From Mycobacterium asiaticum (GTDB taxonomy: Bacteria > Actinomycetota > Actinomycetes > Mycobacteriales > Mycobacteriaceae), in NCBI RefSeq assembly GCF_001673635.1, contig NZ_LZMH01000061.1, forward strand, positions 121,235-185,234: 64,000 nucleotides of DNA. The letters run 5' to 3'. Below the pieces are notes generated by a model that saw nothing but the letters and a program-made list of their open reading frames with translations, had not been told where the DNA came from and ran no database searches. This document shows, piece after piece, positions 25,576 to 34,140 of this stretch. Position 1 is the first letter of the stretch. Each line of letters begins with the position of its first letter. The translations under genes and the position numbers were made by a program.

Positions 25576-26166
25576 ATGGCGCGGCGGTACGGCGCGGAAC
25601 TCGACGCCGCGATCAGGGACGCGGTGCTGGAGCTGGTCGGCCAGAATGGGCTGACCGGGGTCACCATGGAGGCCGTTGCCAGCGCCGCAGGCACCAGCAA
25701 GGCGGTGCTCTACCGGCGCTGGCCCGACAGCAGGGCGCTGCTGCGCGACACGCTGCTGCGGACCGCGGTCGCCGCGATCCCGCACGACGACACGGGCAGT
25801 TACCGCGAAGACATGCTGGCTATCCTGCGCGGCTGGTCCGAGCTGTTCACCGGTCCGCAGGCGCCCGTCGTTCGGGCCGGGATCGCTGCGGCCGCAACCG
25901 ATCCCGAGCTGGCGACGGCCTTCCGCACCGGTGTGATCGGCTGGCGCAAGAAGGAGATGGCCGACCTGCTGGCCCGGGGAATCGCCCGCGGCGATGTGCG
26001 GGCGGACGTTCCGGTCGAGATCGCGCGCGAGTTGGGTCAGAGTGTGCTCTGGCACCGCCTGTTGGTGACCGGCGACCCGATCAGCGACGAGCTGATCGTG
26101 CAACTCGTCGACGAGGTGCTGGTCCCGTTTGTGGCGCCGCGACCGTCCCGCCATGCTGAAATGTGA
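25576..26166 (+). CDS. TetR-family transcriptional regulator
   Basis: 196 residues. N-terminal helix-turn-helix (VTMEAVASAAGTSKAVLYRRWPDSRALL) and a C-terminal TetR_C-type ligand domain with helices. Start ATG 25576 with SD GAAAGGGG. Divergent from the DAPG-hydrolase-like gene across the 22-bp palindrome, and 33 bases upstream of the amidohydrolase. It is probably an autorepressor that also controls both flanking catabolic genes. Confidence 0.9.
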   Translation: MARRYGAELDAAIRDAVLELVGQNGLTGVTMEAVASAAGTSKAVLYRRWPDSRALLRDTLLRTAVAAIPHDDTGSYREDMLAILRGWSELFTGPQAPVVRAGIAAAATDPELATAFRTGVIGWRKKEMADLLARGIARGDVRADVPVEIARELGQSVLWHRLLVTGDPISDELIVQLVDEVLVPFVAPRPSRHAEM

Positions 26167-26199
26167 TCGGTCGCAACCGTCACGGGATTTGAGGTCGCC

Positions 26200-27624
26200 A
26201 TGCCTGATAGCCGCATCGTGGTCCGTGGTGGCCAGATAGTCAGCATGGACCCCGAGGTGGGAGTCCTGCCCCGCGGCGACGTGCTGATCGAAGACGGACG
26301 GATCGCGGCGGTCGGTCCCTCGTTGCCCGCCATCGACGCCGAGGAGATCGACGCCCGCGGCCACATCGTCGCTCCGGGACTCGTCGACACCCACCGCCAC
26401 ACCTGGCAGACGCAGATGCGCGCGATCTGCGCCGACTGGACGCTGCTGGACTACTTTTTCGGCATCCGCTTGAGCGTCTCGCCGGCTTACACCGCCGACG
26501 ATGTGTACCTCGGTAATCGCCTCGGGGCACTGGAAGCGCTCAACGCCGGCGTCACCACCATCCTGGACTTCTCCCACTGCAACAACACTCCAGAGCACAG
26601 TGACGCGGCGGTGAAAGGACTGCGCGACAGCGGCATTCGCGGGGTTTTCGCCTACGGCTTCTTCGACTCCAGCCCGCTGGCGCCGCAGCATTTCACCGAG
26701 CACGACCAGCGCCGCGCGGACTTCGAGCGCGTCGCGGCGACGCATTTCCGGAGCGCTGACGATCTGCTGACCCTCGGCGTGGCGCTGACCGAGGTGGGAC
26801 TGATCCCGTTGCGGCACACCAGAGCCGAGATCGAGACCGCGCGTGCGCACGATGCCCTCGTCGTCTGCCACACCGGGTCGGTATGGTCCATGCCCACCGG
26901 GGTCGCCGAACTCGACGCTGCGGGGCTGCTCGGTCCCGAGCAGATCCATGTGCACTGCAACGCGTTGAGCGACACCGAATGGGACGTGCTGGCTCGGGCG
27001 AAGGCCAAGCTGTCCATCTCGCCGGAGACGGAACTGAACATGGGGATGGGGCGCTTGGTATTTCGGGCCGCCGAGCAGCGCGGGATCAAGCCCACCTTGT
27101 CCGCCGACGTCATGTCGCTGAACTCCGGTGACCTGTTCCACCAGTTGCGGATGGCGCTGGCATTCAAGCGCTGGGCGGACAGCGAAGACGTCAATCTCGC
27201 CGGAGGCGACCCACAGCAGGTGTCGACCACCGTGTCGCAGGCGCTGGAATGGGTCACGGTGAATCCGGCCGAGGCGATGCGCCTGCACGAGCGGGTGGGC
27301 AGCATCACCGTCGGCAAGCGCGCCGACCTGATCCTGGTGGGCGGTCCGGGGATCAGCCAGCATCCGCACCTCGATCCCGTTGGCACGCTGGTATTTCAGA
27401 CCGGCCCCGGCGATGTCCGGACGGTGCTGGTGGATGGCAAGGTGGTCAAGCGCGACGGCGTGCTGCAGGGTGTAGACCTCGCCGAACTCACCGCTCGCGC
27501 GGAGGCTTCGGCGCAGGCTGTGCTTCAGCGCATCCGTGATCGGGGTGCTCAGTTGCCGGGTACCGACCCGGCCATGCTGGAACTGCTGCTGGCATTGTCG
27601 ACCGCGAATCTTGCTGACGCCTGA
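26200..27624 (+). CDS. Metal-dependent amidohydrolase (TrzN/AtzB/SAH-deaminase type)
   Basis: 474 residues. Amidohydrolase superfamily with HxH (DTHRHTWQ), a third His in VVCHTGS, a fourth in HVHCNAL and an Asp in SADVMSLNSGDLFH, and a C-terminal beta-sandwich with GSITVGKRADLILV. These residues are complete, so it should hydrolyse a C-N or C-Cl bond of a ring or nucleoside-like substrate with a single Zn or Fe. Start ATG 26200 with GAGG upstream. Lies in the same direction as the TetR gene and may share its control. Confidence 0.85.
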   Translation: MPDSRIVVRGGQIVSMDPEVGVLPRGDVLIEDGRIAAVGPSLPAIDAEEIDARGHIVAPGLVDTHRHTWQTQMRAICADWTLLDYFFGIRLSVSPAYTADDVYLGNRLGALEALNAGVTTILDFSHCNNTPEHSDAAVKGLRDSGIRGVFAYGFFDSSPLAPQHFTEHDQRRADFERVAATHFRSADDLLTLGVALTEVGLIPLRHTRAEIETARAHDALVVCHTGSVWSMPTGVAELDAAGLLGPEQIHVHCNALSDTEWDVLARAKAKLSISPETELNMGMGRLVFRAAEQRGIKPTLSADVMSLNSGDLFHQLRMALAFKRWADSEDVNLAGGDPQQVSTTVSQALEWVTVNPAEAMRLHERVGSITVGKRADLILVGGPGISQHPHLDPVGTLVFQTGPGDVRTVLVDGKVVKRDGVLQGVDLAELTARAEASAQAVLQRIRDRGAQLPGTDPAMLELLLALSTANLADA

Positions 27625-27676
27625 GGGATTACCGCGCCGAAAATCGGTTGAACCTCACGGCATCGGATGCGATCGT

Positions 27677-27701
27677 GGTCGGTTGCTCTGCCAAACCGAC
27701 C
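27677..27701. other. Inverted repeat before the AAA ATPase start
   Basis: GGTCGGTT and AACCGACC with a 9-base loop, ending 12 bases before the ATG at 27714. It could be an operator or a hairpin limiting translation. If the gene starts upstream at 27648 it would be coding. Confidence 0.4.
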
Positions 27702-27713
27702 GACGAGAAAGCG

Positions 27714-29102
27714 ATGACACTCACCGACCGCCCACTGACCGATCTGACTGCCGGCGTGACCGACGGTGATCGAACGCGCCGCCACCGCATCGAGGACCTC
27801 GGCGCGTGGCTCGATGGCCTCGATTACGGGGTACGGCCCGCGCTACGTGCCCTCGGTGAACTCTTGGTCGGTGTGGCCGAACGCGAAAGCGCGGAAAGCG
27901 CAGAGCGTTTCACCGCCCGTTGCCTCGGTGTACCGGACTGTGGCCACCTCGTCGACGAACAGCGCGAGCTCAATCCGGTGTCGCGGCTGACCACGGCGCT
28001 GGCCCTGGCGGAGTTGATCGACGCACATGCCGACGTGTGCGAAACCGGCCCCGGCGAGTGCGCCTATCCGCCGAAGTGGACCCAGACCGAAATCGGCGAC
28101 CAGCGGTACCGGCACCCGCTGTGCTTGCGTGTGCATTTTCCCGTCGGCACGCTGCTTGCGGACGCGGGCTGCGTCATCCACATCGAGGCGCGCGATTCGA
28201 TCATGCACTCGGCCGAGGTGTCCGCCTACGTGACACCGGACAACCAGGCGCACGCCCGCGTCGTCCTGGACCGACTCGCCGAACGCGCCAACGAACTCAA
28301 CCCCTACCGGGGCCGGGCGGTGCGGGCCAGCAACCATCACGGACTGAACCTCACCGTTATCGACCTGCCGTCAGCGGCGACCCGGAACACCGTGATCGTG
28401 CCCGACGCGGTGTGGACGGAAGTCGATTTAGGCATCACGGCGGTGCGTGACCGGCACCGCATTCTCAACGCGCACGGCCTCGGTGCGCGCCGTGGGGTGC
28501 TGCTGTGCGGGCCGCCCGGCACCGGCAAGTCGGCAGTCAGTGCCGTCGTCGCTCGCGAGGTGGTCGGGGAATTCACCGTCATCTATGTCGAGGCCAAGGC
28601 CGGTGAGGACTTGCTGACCGCCGTCGTCGAAGAGGCTCAGCGCCTCGGCGGTCCCGTGCTCATCGTGCTCGAGGACGTCGATCTGTGGTGTCGCGCCCGC
28701 GCCGCCGGTGATCGCGGACTCTCGGAATTGTTGCAGGCCATGGACATTGACGCCGATGCCCGCATCCTGACGTTGGCATCCACCAACGACGCCGCAACGC
28801 TGGACAAAGCGGCGATCCGCACCGGCCGCTTCGATTCGGTCGTCGAGGTGGGCTACCCCGCCGCGGCCGAGGCGGTCCGCATCCTGGCGGCGCTGATCCG
28901 CGACATTCCGGGCGGTCCGGCGGTCGACACCGAGGCGGTGGTGGCGGCGTTGCCGGAGCGGACCACAGGCAGCGACATCCGCGAGGTCGTTCGGCGCGGG
29001 GTGCTGGCCGGCGAGGAGGGGAAGATCAGCACGTCGGTACTGCTTGCCGAGGTGGGCGCCGGCAGGTACCGGGCGTCGGTCCCGGCCGGGATGTACCTCT
29101 GA
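27714..29102 (+). CDS. AAA+ ATPase
   Basis: 462 residues. The N-terminal 240 residues are unrecognised (acidic and helical, then a beta-rich part). The AAA module has Walker A GPPGTGKS (266-273), Walker B VLIVLEDVD (315-323), sensor-1 region (LTLASTNDA), Arg-finger region (IRTGRFDSVVEV) and a C-terminal helical lid (GSDIREVVRRGVL). It resembles CbxX/FtsH-like single-AAA chaperones; no protease site is present. It may remodel a partner protein. Start ATG 27714 chosen; 27648 (TTG) is an alternative. A 55-residue acidic protein gene lies 3 bases from its stop, convergent. Confidence 0.8.
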   Translation: MTLTDRPLTDLTAGVTDGDRTRRHRIEDLGAWLDGLDYGVRPALRALGELLVGVAERESAESAERFTARCLGVPDCGHLVDEQRELNPVSRLTTALALAELIDAHADVCETGPGECAYPPKWTQTEIGDQRYRHPLCLRVHFPVGTLLADAGCVIHIEARDSIMHSAEVSAYVTPDNQAHARVVLDRLAERANELNPYRGRAVRASNHHGLNLTVIDLPSAATRNTVIVPDAVWTEVDLGITAVRDRHRILNAHGLGARRGVLLCGPPGTGKSAVSAVVAREVVGEFTVIYVEAKAGEDLLTAVVEEAQRLGGPVLIVLEDVDLWCRARAAGDRGLSELLQAMDIDADARILTLASTNDAATLDKAAIRTGRFDSVVEVGYPAAAEAVRILAALIRDIPGGPAVDTEAVVAALPERTTGSDIREVVRRGVLAGEEGKISTSVLLAEVGAGRYRASVPAGMYL

Positions 29103-29105
29103 TGG

Positions 29106-29273
29106 CTAGCGCCTGCTCTCGTCGGCGAGCTGGTCCGCCGACTGCTGCGCACCAGGGGCGTCGGGGTCGACATTCTGCTGTTCCAGCTGCGCCTCCTCGG
29201 TGAGCTGCTCTTCGGTCGGTTCCCTGGCATCCGTCGGCACGCCTACCGGCTTGTCATTTTGGTGCTGATCCAC
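29106..29273 (-). CDS. 55-residue acidic, glutamine-rich protein
   Basis: 55 residues (MDQHQNDKPVG... ending ADESRR), strongly acidic and Gln-rich, with no cysteine, aromatic residue or hydrophobic segment, so likely disordered. Start GTG 29273 has AAAGG 7 bases upstream. It converges with the AAA ATPase gene (3 bases between stops) and diverges from the amidase. Composition bias, codon pattern and an SD support a real gene. Function unknown; similar in size and composition to the 48-residue protein at 44.5 kb. Confidence 0.6.
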   Translation of the reverse strand: MDQHQNDKPVGVPTDAREPTEEQLTEEAQLEQQNVDPDAPGAQQSADQLADESRR

Positions 29274-29355
29274 GCGGGGCCTTTCTGAGCGGCTTGAGTG
29301 TCTGCACTCAGGGTCTCCCCGTTCAGGCCCTTCGAAACCCGGTTACGGTCGAACC

Positions 29356-30825
29356 ATGGATTTCGAGGAATACCGGAAATACGACGCCACCGGGCTGGCC
29401 AAACTCGTCGCCGATAAGGAAGTGACGCCGGCGGAGCTGCTCTCGCTGGCTCGGGACCGGGCGTCGGCGGTGAATCCCCGGATCAACGCCATCGTGCGCG
29501 ACATCCCCGCCGCTCCCGATGAACAGCCGACCGGTCCGTTCGCCGGCGTTCCGTTCCTGATCAAGGACATCGCGCAGGACTACGCCGGCCTGCCCACCTC
29601 GCAGGGGTCTCGCGCGCTGATGTCGACTCCTGTCGCCGAGCACGCGACCGTCGTCCAGCGCTGGCTCGACGCGGGGCTGGTGATCTTCGGAAAGACCAAC
29701 CTGCCGGAATTCGGGGCGAAGGGGATCACCGAGCCCGACGCCTGGGGGCCGGCGCGCAACCCGTGGAATCTGCAGCGGACGCCGGGTGGGTCGTCGGGCG
29801 GTTCGGCGGCCGCCGTCGCGGCCGGGGTCGTGCCCTGCGCGGGCGCGAACGATGGTGGTGGGTCGATACGGATCCCCGCGGCGTGCTGTGGGTTGGTCGG
29901 TCTGAAGCCGGGTCGCGGGCTGACGCCGCTGGGCCCGGCGACGGCCGAGGCAATGCATGGTGCCGCCGTGCAGGGCGTTGTTTCCCGAACGGTGCGTGAC
30001 ACCGCGGCAATGCTCGATGTCATCAGCGGCGGGGAGCCGTTCGGGCCGTACTTGCCGGGCTTGCCCGACGAACCCTTCGCCTCCCAGGTCGGCCAGGATC
30101 CGCCGAAGCTGCGGATTGGGGTCCGCGTTCCGTCGGCGATCAACCCGAAACCCCACGCCGAAGCATTCGCGGCGGTCGAGGCGACCGTGCGCGCCCTGAC
30201 CGATCTCGGGCACCACGTGGACGAACTGCCCCAGGCCCCGTACGACGATGCCGCGCTTGCCCGCGACTTCCTGTTGACCTGGTTCGTCCATCTGGCCTGG
30301 GATGTCGAGCAGGCCAAGCGGCTCACCGGCGCGGGCAATGAGTCGTTCGAGCGCGACACCCTGATCATGTCCGCGATCGGCCGGGCGACCAGCGGTGTGG
30401 ATTATGTGGACGCCGTCGAACGGCGCCACGAGCACACCCGACGGCTGACCACCTTCTTCGAGTCCTACGACTTGCTGATGACCCCGACGCTGGCGACTCC
30501 GCCGCCCAGGATCGGTGAGTTCGACCTGCCCGCCGTGCTGCAGCGTGCATCGGACGCGCTGATCAAGACGCGTACCGCGAGCCTGCTTCGGTACACCAAG
30601 ATCGTCGACGACCTGGTGGACAAGAACCTGGGCTGGGTCCCCTACACCCAACTGGCCAACCTCACCGGCCGCCCGGCGATGTCGCTGCCGCTGCATTGGA
30701 CCGCCGACGGCATCCCGCTGGGTGTGCAGTTCAATGCGCCGCTGGGCGGCGAGGCGGTGTTGATCCGGCTGGCCGCTCAGCTCGAGCAGGCCGTTCCTTG
30801 GGCCGACCGGGTCGCGCCGTTGTAA
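29356..30825 (+). CDS. Amidase-signature family amidase
   Basis: 489 residues. The Ser-cisSer-Lys triad is visible: Lys in FLIKDIAQD, the cis-Ser in GGSSGGSAAAVAAG and the nucleophile in DGGGSIRIPA. It should hydrolyse an amide to acid plus ammonia in the cytosol; the substrate is unknown (compare M. tuberculosis AmiB2/AmiC/AmiD). Start ATG 29356. The gap to CYP142 is 166 bases and carries a dyad, so they are probably separate transcripts. Confidence 0.9.
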   Translation: MDFEEYRKYDATGLAKLVADKEVTPAELLSLARDRASAVNPRINAIVRDIPAAPDEQPTGPFAGVPFLIKDIAQDYAGLPTSQGSRALMSTPVAEHATVVQRWLDAGLVIFGKTNLPEFGAKGITEPDAWGPARNPWNLQRTPGGSSGGSAAAVAAGVVPCAGANDGGGSIRIPAACCGLVGLKPGRGLTPLGPATAEAMHGAAVQGVVSRTVRDTAAMLDVISGGEPFGPYLPGLPDEPFASQVGQDPPKLRIGVRVPSAINPKPHAEAFAAVEATVRALTDLGHHVDELPQAPYDDAALARDFLLTWFVHLAWDVEQAKRLTGAGNESFERDTLIMSAIGRATSGVDYVDAVERRHEHTRRLTTFFESYDLLMTPTLATPPPRIGEFDLPAVLQRASDALIKTRTASLLRYTKIVDDLVDKNLGWVPYTQLANLTGRPAMSLPLHWTADGIPLGVQFNAPLGGEAVLIRLAAQLEQAVPWADRVAPL

Positions 30826-30935
30826 CCAGCGGTCATCGTCGGCGTAGCGGATGACACCGCGAATGTTGCGGGCTGCCAATACGTCCCGGTAGCCCAACCC
30901 CGGCGGGACGAATCCGCGATCAGTACCAGTTTTCG

Positions 30936-30954
30936 TACCGTAACGTCTACGGTA
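30936..30954. promoter_or_regulatory. Dyad operator before CYP142
   Basis: TACCGTA, five bases, TACGGTA: 7-bp perfect arms, 38 bases before the GTG of CYP142. It differs from the KstR motif of cholesterol genes. The rest of 30826-30991 shows no convincing gene. Confidence 0.5.
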
Positions 30955-30991
30955 AAGGTGAACAGCTGCCGGGTCGAAGAGAGGTGCAACG

Positions 30992-32209
30992 GTGCCGGAA
31001 GTTCTTGCGCGACATGACCAAGCGCGGCCCGACATCGATTTGACCGACGGGGCTTTCTACGCCGGCGATTCACGCTCGTACTACAAGTGGATGCGTGAGC
31101 ACGAGCCGGTGTTTCGCGACAGTAGGGGCCTGGCCGCCGCGGCCAGCTACCAAGCGGTGATCGAAGCCGAACGCAACCCCGAGGTGTTCTCCAATGCGGG
31201 CGGAATCCGGCCCGACCAGGCCGCGCCACCGATGATGATCGCAATGGACGACCCGCAGCATCTGCTGCGCCGCAAACTCGTCAACGCCGGCTTCACCCGC
31301 AAGCGGGTCAAGGACCGCGAGCAGTCGATCGGCGCCCTCTGCGACGCACTGATCGATGCGGTGTGTGAGCGGGGTGAGTGCGACTTCGTCCGGGACCTCG
31401 CTGCTCCGCTGCCGATGGCCGTGATCGGCGACATGCTGGGGGTGCTGCCCAAGGAACGCGAGATGTTCCTGCGCTGGTCCGACGACATGGTCAGCTTCCT
31501 CAGCAGCACCACCGACGAGCAGGATTTCCAGGTCTCAGTGGACGCCTTCGCCGCCTACACCGAATACATGACAAGCATGATCGCGGCGCGCAAGGCCGAG
31601 CCGACCGACGACCTGGTGAGCGTGCTGGTGCATGCGGAAGTGGACGGGGAGCAGCTGGCCGACCACGAGATCGTCACCGAGGTGCTGCTGCTGCTGATCG
31701 GCGGTGACGAGACCACGCGCCACACCTTGTCCGGCGGCACCGCCCAGCTGTTGCGCGAACCGGAGCAGCATCAGCGGCTGGTGCGCGATCCGCAGCTGTT
31801 GCCGGCCGCGGTCGAGGAGATGCTGCGCTGGACGTCGCCGGTGAAGAACATGGCGCGCACGGTGACCGCCGACATCGACTTTCACGGGGCGCAGCTCAGG
31901 CAGGGCGAAAAGATCATCCTGCTGTTCGAATCGGCGAACTTCGACGAGACGGTCTTCGATGACCCGGAGAGCTTCCGGATCGACCGGCACCCCAACAATC
32001 ACATGGCTTTCGGCTTCGGCACCCATTTCTGCCTCGGCAATCAACTGGCACGCCTGGAGCTGTCGATGATGCAGGAACGGCTGTTGCAGCGGCTGCCCGA
32101 TTTGCGGCTGGCTTCGGATTCTCCGCTGCCGCTACGCCCGGCGAACTTCGTCAGCGGGCTGGAAAGCATGCCGGTCCAGTTCACCCCGTCCGCGCCGATC
32201 GGTCGGTAG
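30992..32209 (+). CDS. cyp142: Cytochrome P450 CYP142, steroid C26/C27 monooxygenase
   Basis: 405 residues. Near-continuous similarity to M. tuberculosis CYP142A1, including long identical stretches such as LVNAGFTRKRVKD and FVRDLAAPLPMAVIGDMLG. I-helix GGDETT (237-242), ExxR at 276-279 and haem Cys347 in FGFGTHFCLGN. CYP142 oxidises the terminal methyl of the cholesterol or cholestenone side chain to the acid, starting side-chain degradation. Start GTG 30992 with SD AGAGG. Here it lies next to an amidase and a GGDEF gene, not in a recognisable cholesterol island. Confidence 0.93.
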   Translation: MPEVLARHDQARPDIDLTDGAFYAGDSRSYYKWMREHEPVFRDSRGLAAAASYQAVIEAERNPEVFSNAGGIRPDQAAPPMMIAMDDPQHLLRRKLVNAGFTRKRVKDREQSIGALCDALIDAVCERGECDFVRDLAAPLPMAVIGDMLGVLPKEREMFLRWSDDMVSFLSSTTDEQDFQVSVDAFAAYTEYMTSMIAARKAEPTDDLVSVLVHAEVDGEQLADHEIVTEVLLLLIGGDETTRHTLSGGTAQLLREPEQHQRLVRDPQLLPAAVEEMLRWTSPVKNMARTVTADIDFHGAQLRQGEKIILLFESANFDETVFDDPESFRIDRHPNNHMAFGFGTHFCLGNQLARLELSMMQERLLQRLPDLRLASDSPLPLRPANFVSGLESMPVQFTPSAPIGR

Positions 32210-32323
32210 CGGTTTTCGCGGACCGCCAACCAGGCCGGATGACCAGCGTTAAGCTGCTCGGTGGCCTCGGGACAGCCTCGACGGGCCAGCACCACTGCGC
32301 GTGGCGGCGATGGGGAATCGACG

Positions 32324-33397
32324 ATGACTGCGATCTTTAGCCGGTGGCGACGGGCCGACCAGTATGACTGGCTCTCCGGTTATCTGGCTGCGCGGGGAAT
32401 CAGCGGTGCCACCCGTGCCTTGATGGCGTTCATCTCCGCGTCGATGGTGTTGTGCCTCTTCGCGCTGATGGCGGGGTCGGACGGACCGCGCGGATCGGTG
32501 CCGATCGCGATGACGTGGGCCGCGGTCGCCCTGGGTGTCGCGGCGACGTTGCTCTGGATCTGGCGCTGGCCGACACGCACCCAGTCGGTGGCCTTCGCGG
32601 TCAGCTGCAATACCGCGGTCGCGCTGGCCTGCTTGGCGCATCCCAACCCGCTGGCCGCGTTGATCGGGTGCATCGCTTTCGCCACCTTCGGCGCCTACAT
32701 CGCGTTCTTCCACACCACGGCCTTCGTGCTCTACAACTTTGCGGTGGCCGCGGCGGTCGCCGGCTACGAAGCCGTCCAGCTGGGGTCCTCCGGGCACCCG
32801 TCCCTGGCCGGGGTGGACCTGTGGCTGGTACTCGAGGTCAACATCGCGCTGCCGTTGGCGATCCGGATCCTCGTGCGGGCGCTGTCGGGCGACCTGCTCC
32901 GTGCCGACCGCGATCCGCTGACCGGGCTGCTGAATCGACGCGCGTTCCAGCACAACGCCTTGGGGATGATGCTGGCCCGCCGCGGCATCGACGCGCACCT
33001 TGTGGTCCTGGTGATCGACCTGGACAACTTCAAGGGGCTCAACGACAACCGCGGTCATGCGGCCGGTGACCACGCGCTGGTCCAGGTGGGCCAGGCATTG
33101 CTGGCCGCCGCCGACGACCAGGCCGTAGTGGCGCGCAGCGGCGGCGAGGAGTTTCTGGTGGCCGGCACGGCGGCCAAATGCAACGCCGAATCGTTGGCGA
33201 CGCAGATGTGCCTGGCCGTGGCGGGCTCGACCGCCGAAGTCACGGCCAGCATCGGCACCGCATGCGCCCTGCTGGACGACGCACCGGCAGGCGACCATCA
33301 GGCTTTGCTGGAGCGGCTGATCACCGACTCCGACGCCGCGATGTACCAGGCGAAGCGCCTGGGCGGGAATCAGTGGTACCACCACGACCTGTGCTGA
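32324..33397 (+). CDS. Membrane diguanylate cyclase (GGDEF, variant GGEEF)
   Basis: 357 residues. About six transmembrane helices (residues 30-185, for example ALMAFISASMVLCLFALM and VAFAVSCNTAVALACLA) followed by a GGDEF domain with DPLTGLLNRRAF, the active-site GGEEF (ARSGGEEFLV) and the C-terminal MYQAKRLGGN. GGEEF is a catalytically competent variant, so it should make cyclic di-GMP. The RxxD inhibitory site is absent (AVVA before SGGEEF), so no product inhibition is expected. Start ATG 32324 after GGGGA. No periplasmic sensor domain is visible. Confidence 0.88.
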   Translation: MTAIFSRWRRADQYDWLSGYLAARGISGATRALMAFISASMVLCLFALMAGSDGPRGSVPIAMTWAAVALGVAATLLWIWRWPTRTQSVAFAVSCNTAVALACLAHPNPLAALIGCIAFATFGAYIAFFHTTAFVLYNFAVAAAVAGYEAVQLGSSGHPSLAGVDLWLVLEVNIALPLAIRILVRALSGDLLRADRDPLTGLLNRRAFQHNALGMMLARRGIDAHLVVLVIDLDNFKGLNDNRGHAAGDHALVQVGQALLAAADDQAVVARSGGEEFLVAGTAAKCNAESLATQMCLAVAGSTAEVTASIGTACALLDDAPAGDHQALLERLITDSDAAMYQAKRLGGNQWYHHDLC

Positions 33398-33418
33398 GCG
33401 GTGTGCGACCATCGACGC

Positions 33419-33871
33419 GTGGCGGATCAGCTGGTCGAGATGATGAATGCGAGTCTGGCGTCGACGATTCCGATCGCCGACCGCATGGGGGTGCGGGTGA
33501 TCGAAGCGGGGCGCGGTTTCGCCGCGACCAGTGTTCCGGTCGAGGGCAACGGCAACCACTTCGGCGTCATCTATGCCGGCGTGCAGTTCACCGTGGCTGA
33601 GATCCTCGGTGGCATCATCGCGTTGTCCACATTCGATGCCGCCAAGTACTTCCCGCTGGTGAAGAACGTCGACATCTCTTTCGTCGGCATGGCGACCACG
33701 CCGCTGCGCGCGGAGGCCAAGCTGGACGAAGAGACCATCGCGCGCGTCCAGGCCGAGGCCGAGGAAAAGGGCAAAGCCGACTACACGCTGGAGGCGGTGG
33801 TCACCGACGCGGCCGGGGCCGTGGTCGCCACCACCAAGGGGCTGTATCAGCTGCGCGCACATCGTCGCTGA
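33419..33871 (+). CDS. Hotdog-fold thioesterase-like protein
   Basis: 150 residues, single hotdog domain of the YiiD/DUF4442 type (VPVEGNGNHFGVIYAGVQFTVAEILGG, KNVDISFVGMATTPLRAEA). Likely acts on acyl-CoA, though the catalytic residue cannot be assigned. Start GTG 33419 fits a leaderless transcript; GTG 33401 is an in-frame alternative. Lies 21 bases after the GGDEF gene. Its stop codon region is duplicated in tandem (33855-33890). Confidence 0.75.
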   Translation: MADQLVEMMNASLASTIPIADRMGVRVIEAGRGFAATSVPVEGNGNHFGVIYAGVQFTVAEILGGIIALSTFDAAKYFPLVKNVDISFVGMATTPLRAEAKLDEETIARVQAEAEEKGKADYTLEAVVTDAAGAVVATTKGLYQLRAHRR

Positions 33872-33890
33872 AGCGCACATCGTCGCTGAA
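33855..33890 (+). repeat. 18-bp tandem duplication across a stop codon
   Basis: Two exact copies of GCGCACATCGTCGCTGAA (33855-33872 and 33873-33890). The first contains the thioesterase stop codon. Same kind of event as the 11-bp repeat at the LuxR gene end. Confidence 0.85.
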
Positions 33891-34037
33891 GTTGACGGTG
33901 CCGGGCTCACGCCTCTCGGCAAGTGGTCGCTCGAAGCGACGGTTCTGATGTGGTACCCGGGGGAATCTCCGGCACCGCCGATCTCGTCAACCGGCGGGAG
34001 CGCCGGGATATTCCGGGATCTTCCGGGACCGCCGAGC

Positions 34038-34064
34038 GGTTTATCACCCCGGCACGCCGGGTAA
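34038..34064 (+). promoter_or_regulatory. SigF-type promoter
   Basis: GGTTT (34038-34042), a 16-base spacer, GGGTAA (34059-34064). Located 77 bases before the exported-protein gene. The surrounding 33872-34140 gap otherwise holds short CCGGGA repeats (33958-34030) and the tandem duplication; no gene seen. Confidence 0.6.
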
Positions 34065-34140
34065 CAACGTTTGCAGCGACTTCACTCGATGGCGGGCCAA
34101 GAGTTGTCGGACGTGTAACCGGATAAGCAAGGAACTGACC

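Noticed and set aside
24643..27369. 908-codon minus-strand open frame across the TetR and amidohydrolase genes
   Set aside because: It crosses two plus-strand genes with full motifs and a divergent promoter with a palindrome; its C-terminal part is a shadow of the hydrolase and secreted-protein genes.
29280..29345. GGTTT with GGGAGA before the 55-residue protein gene
   Set aside because: The -10 (GGGAG) breaks the essential GGGTA.
30826..30935. Minus-strand peptide-like stretch (GYRDVLAARNIRGVIRYADDD) between amidase and CYP142
   Set aside because: No start codon or SD of its own, and I cannot name a family; could be a gene remnant but the support is too thin.
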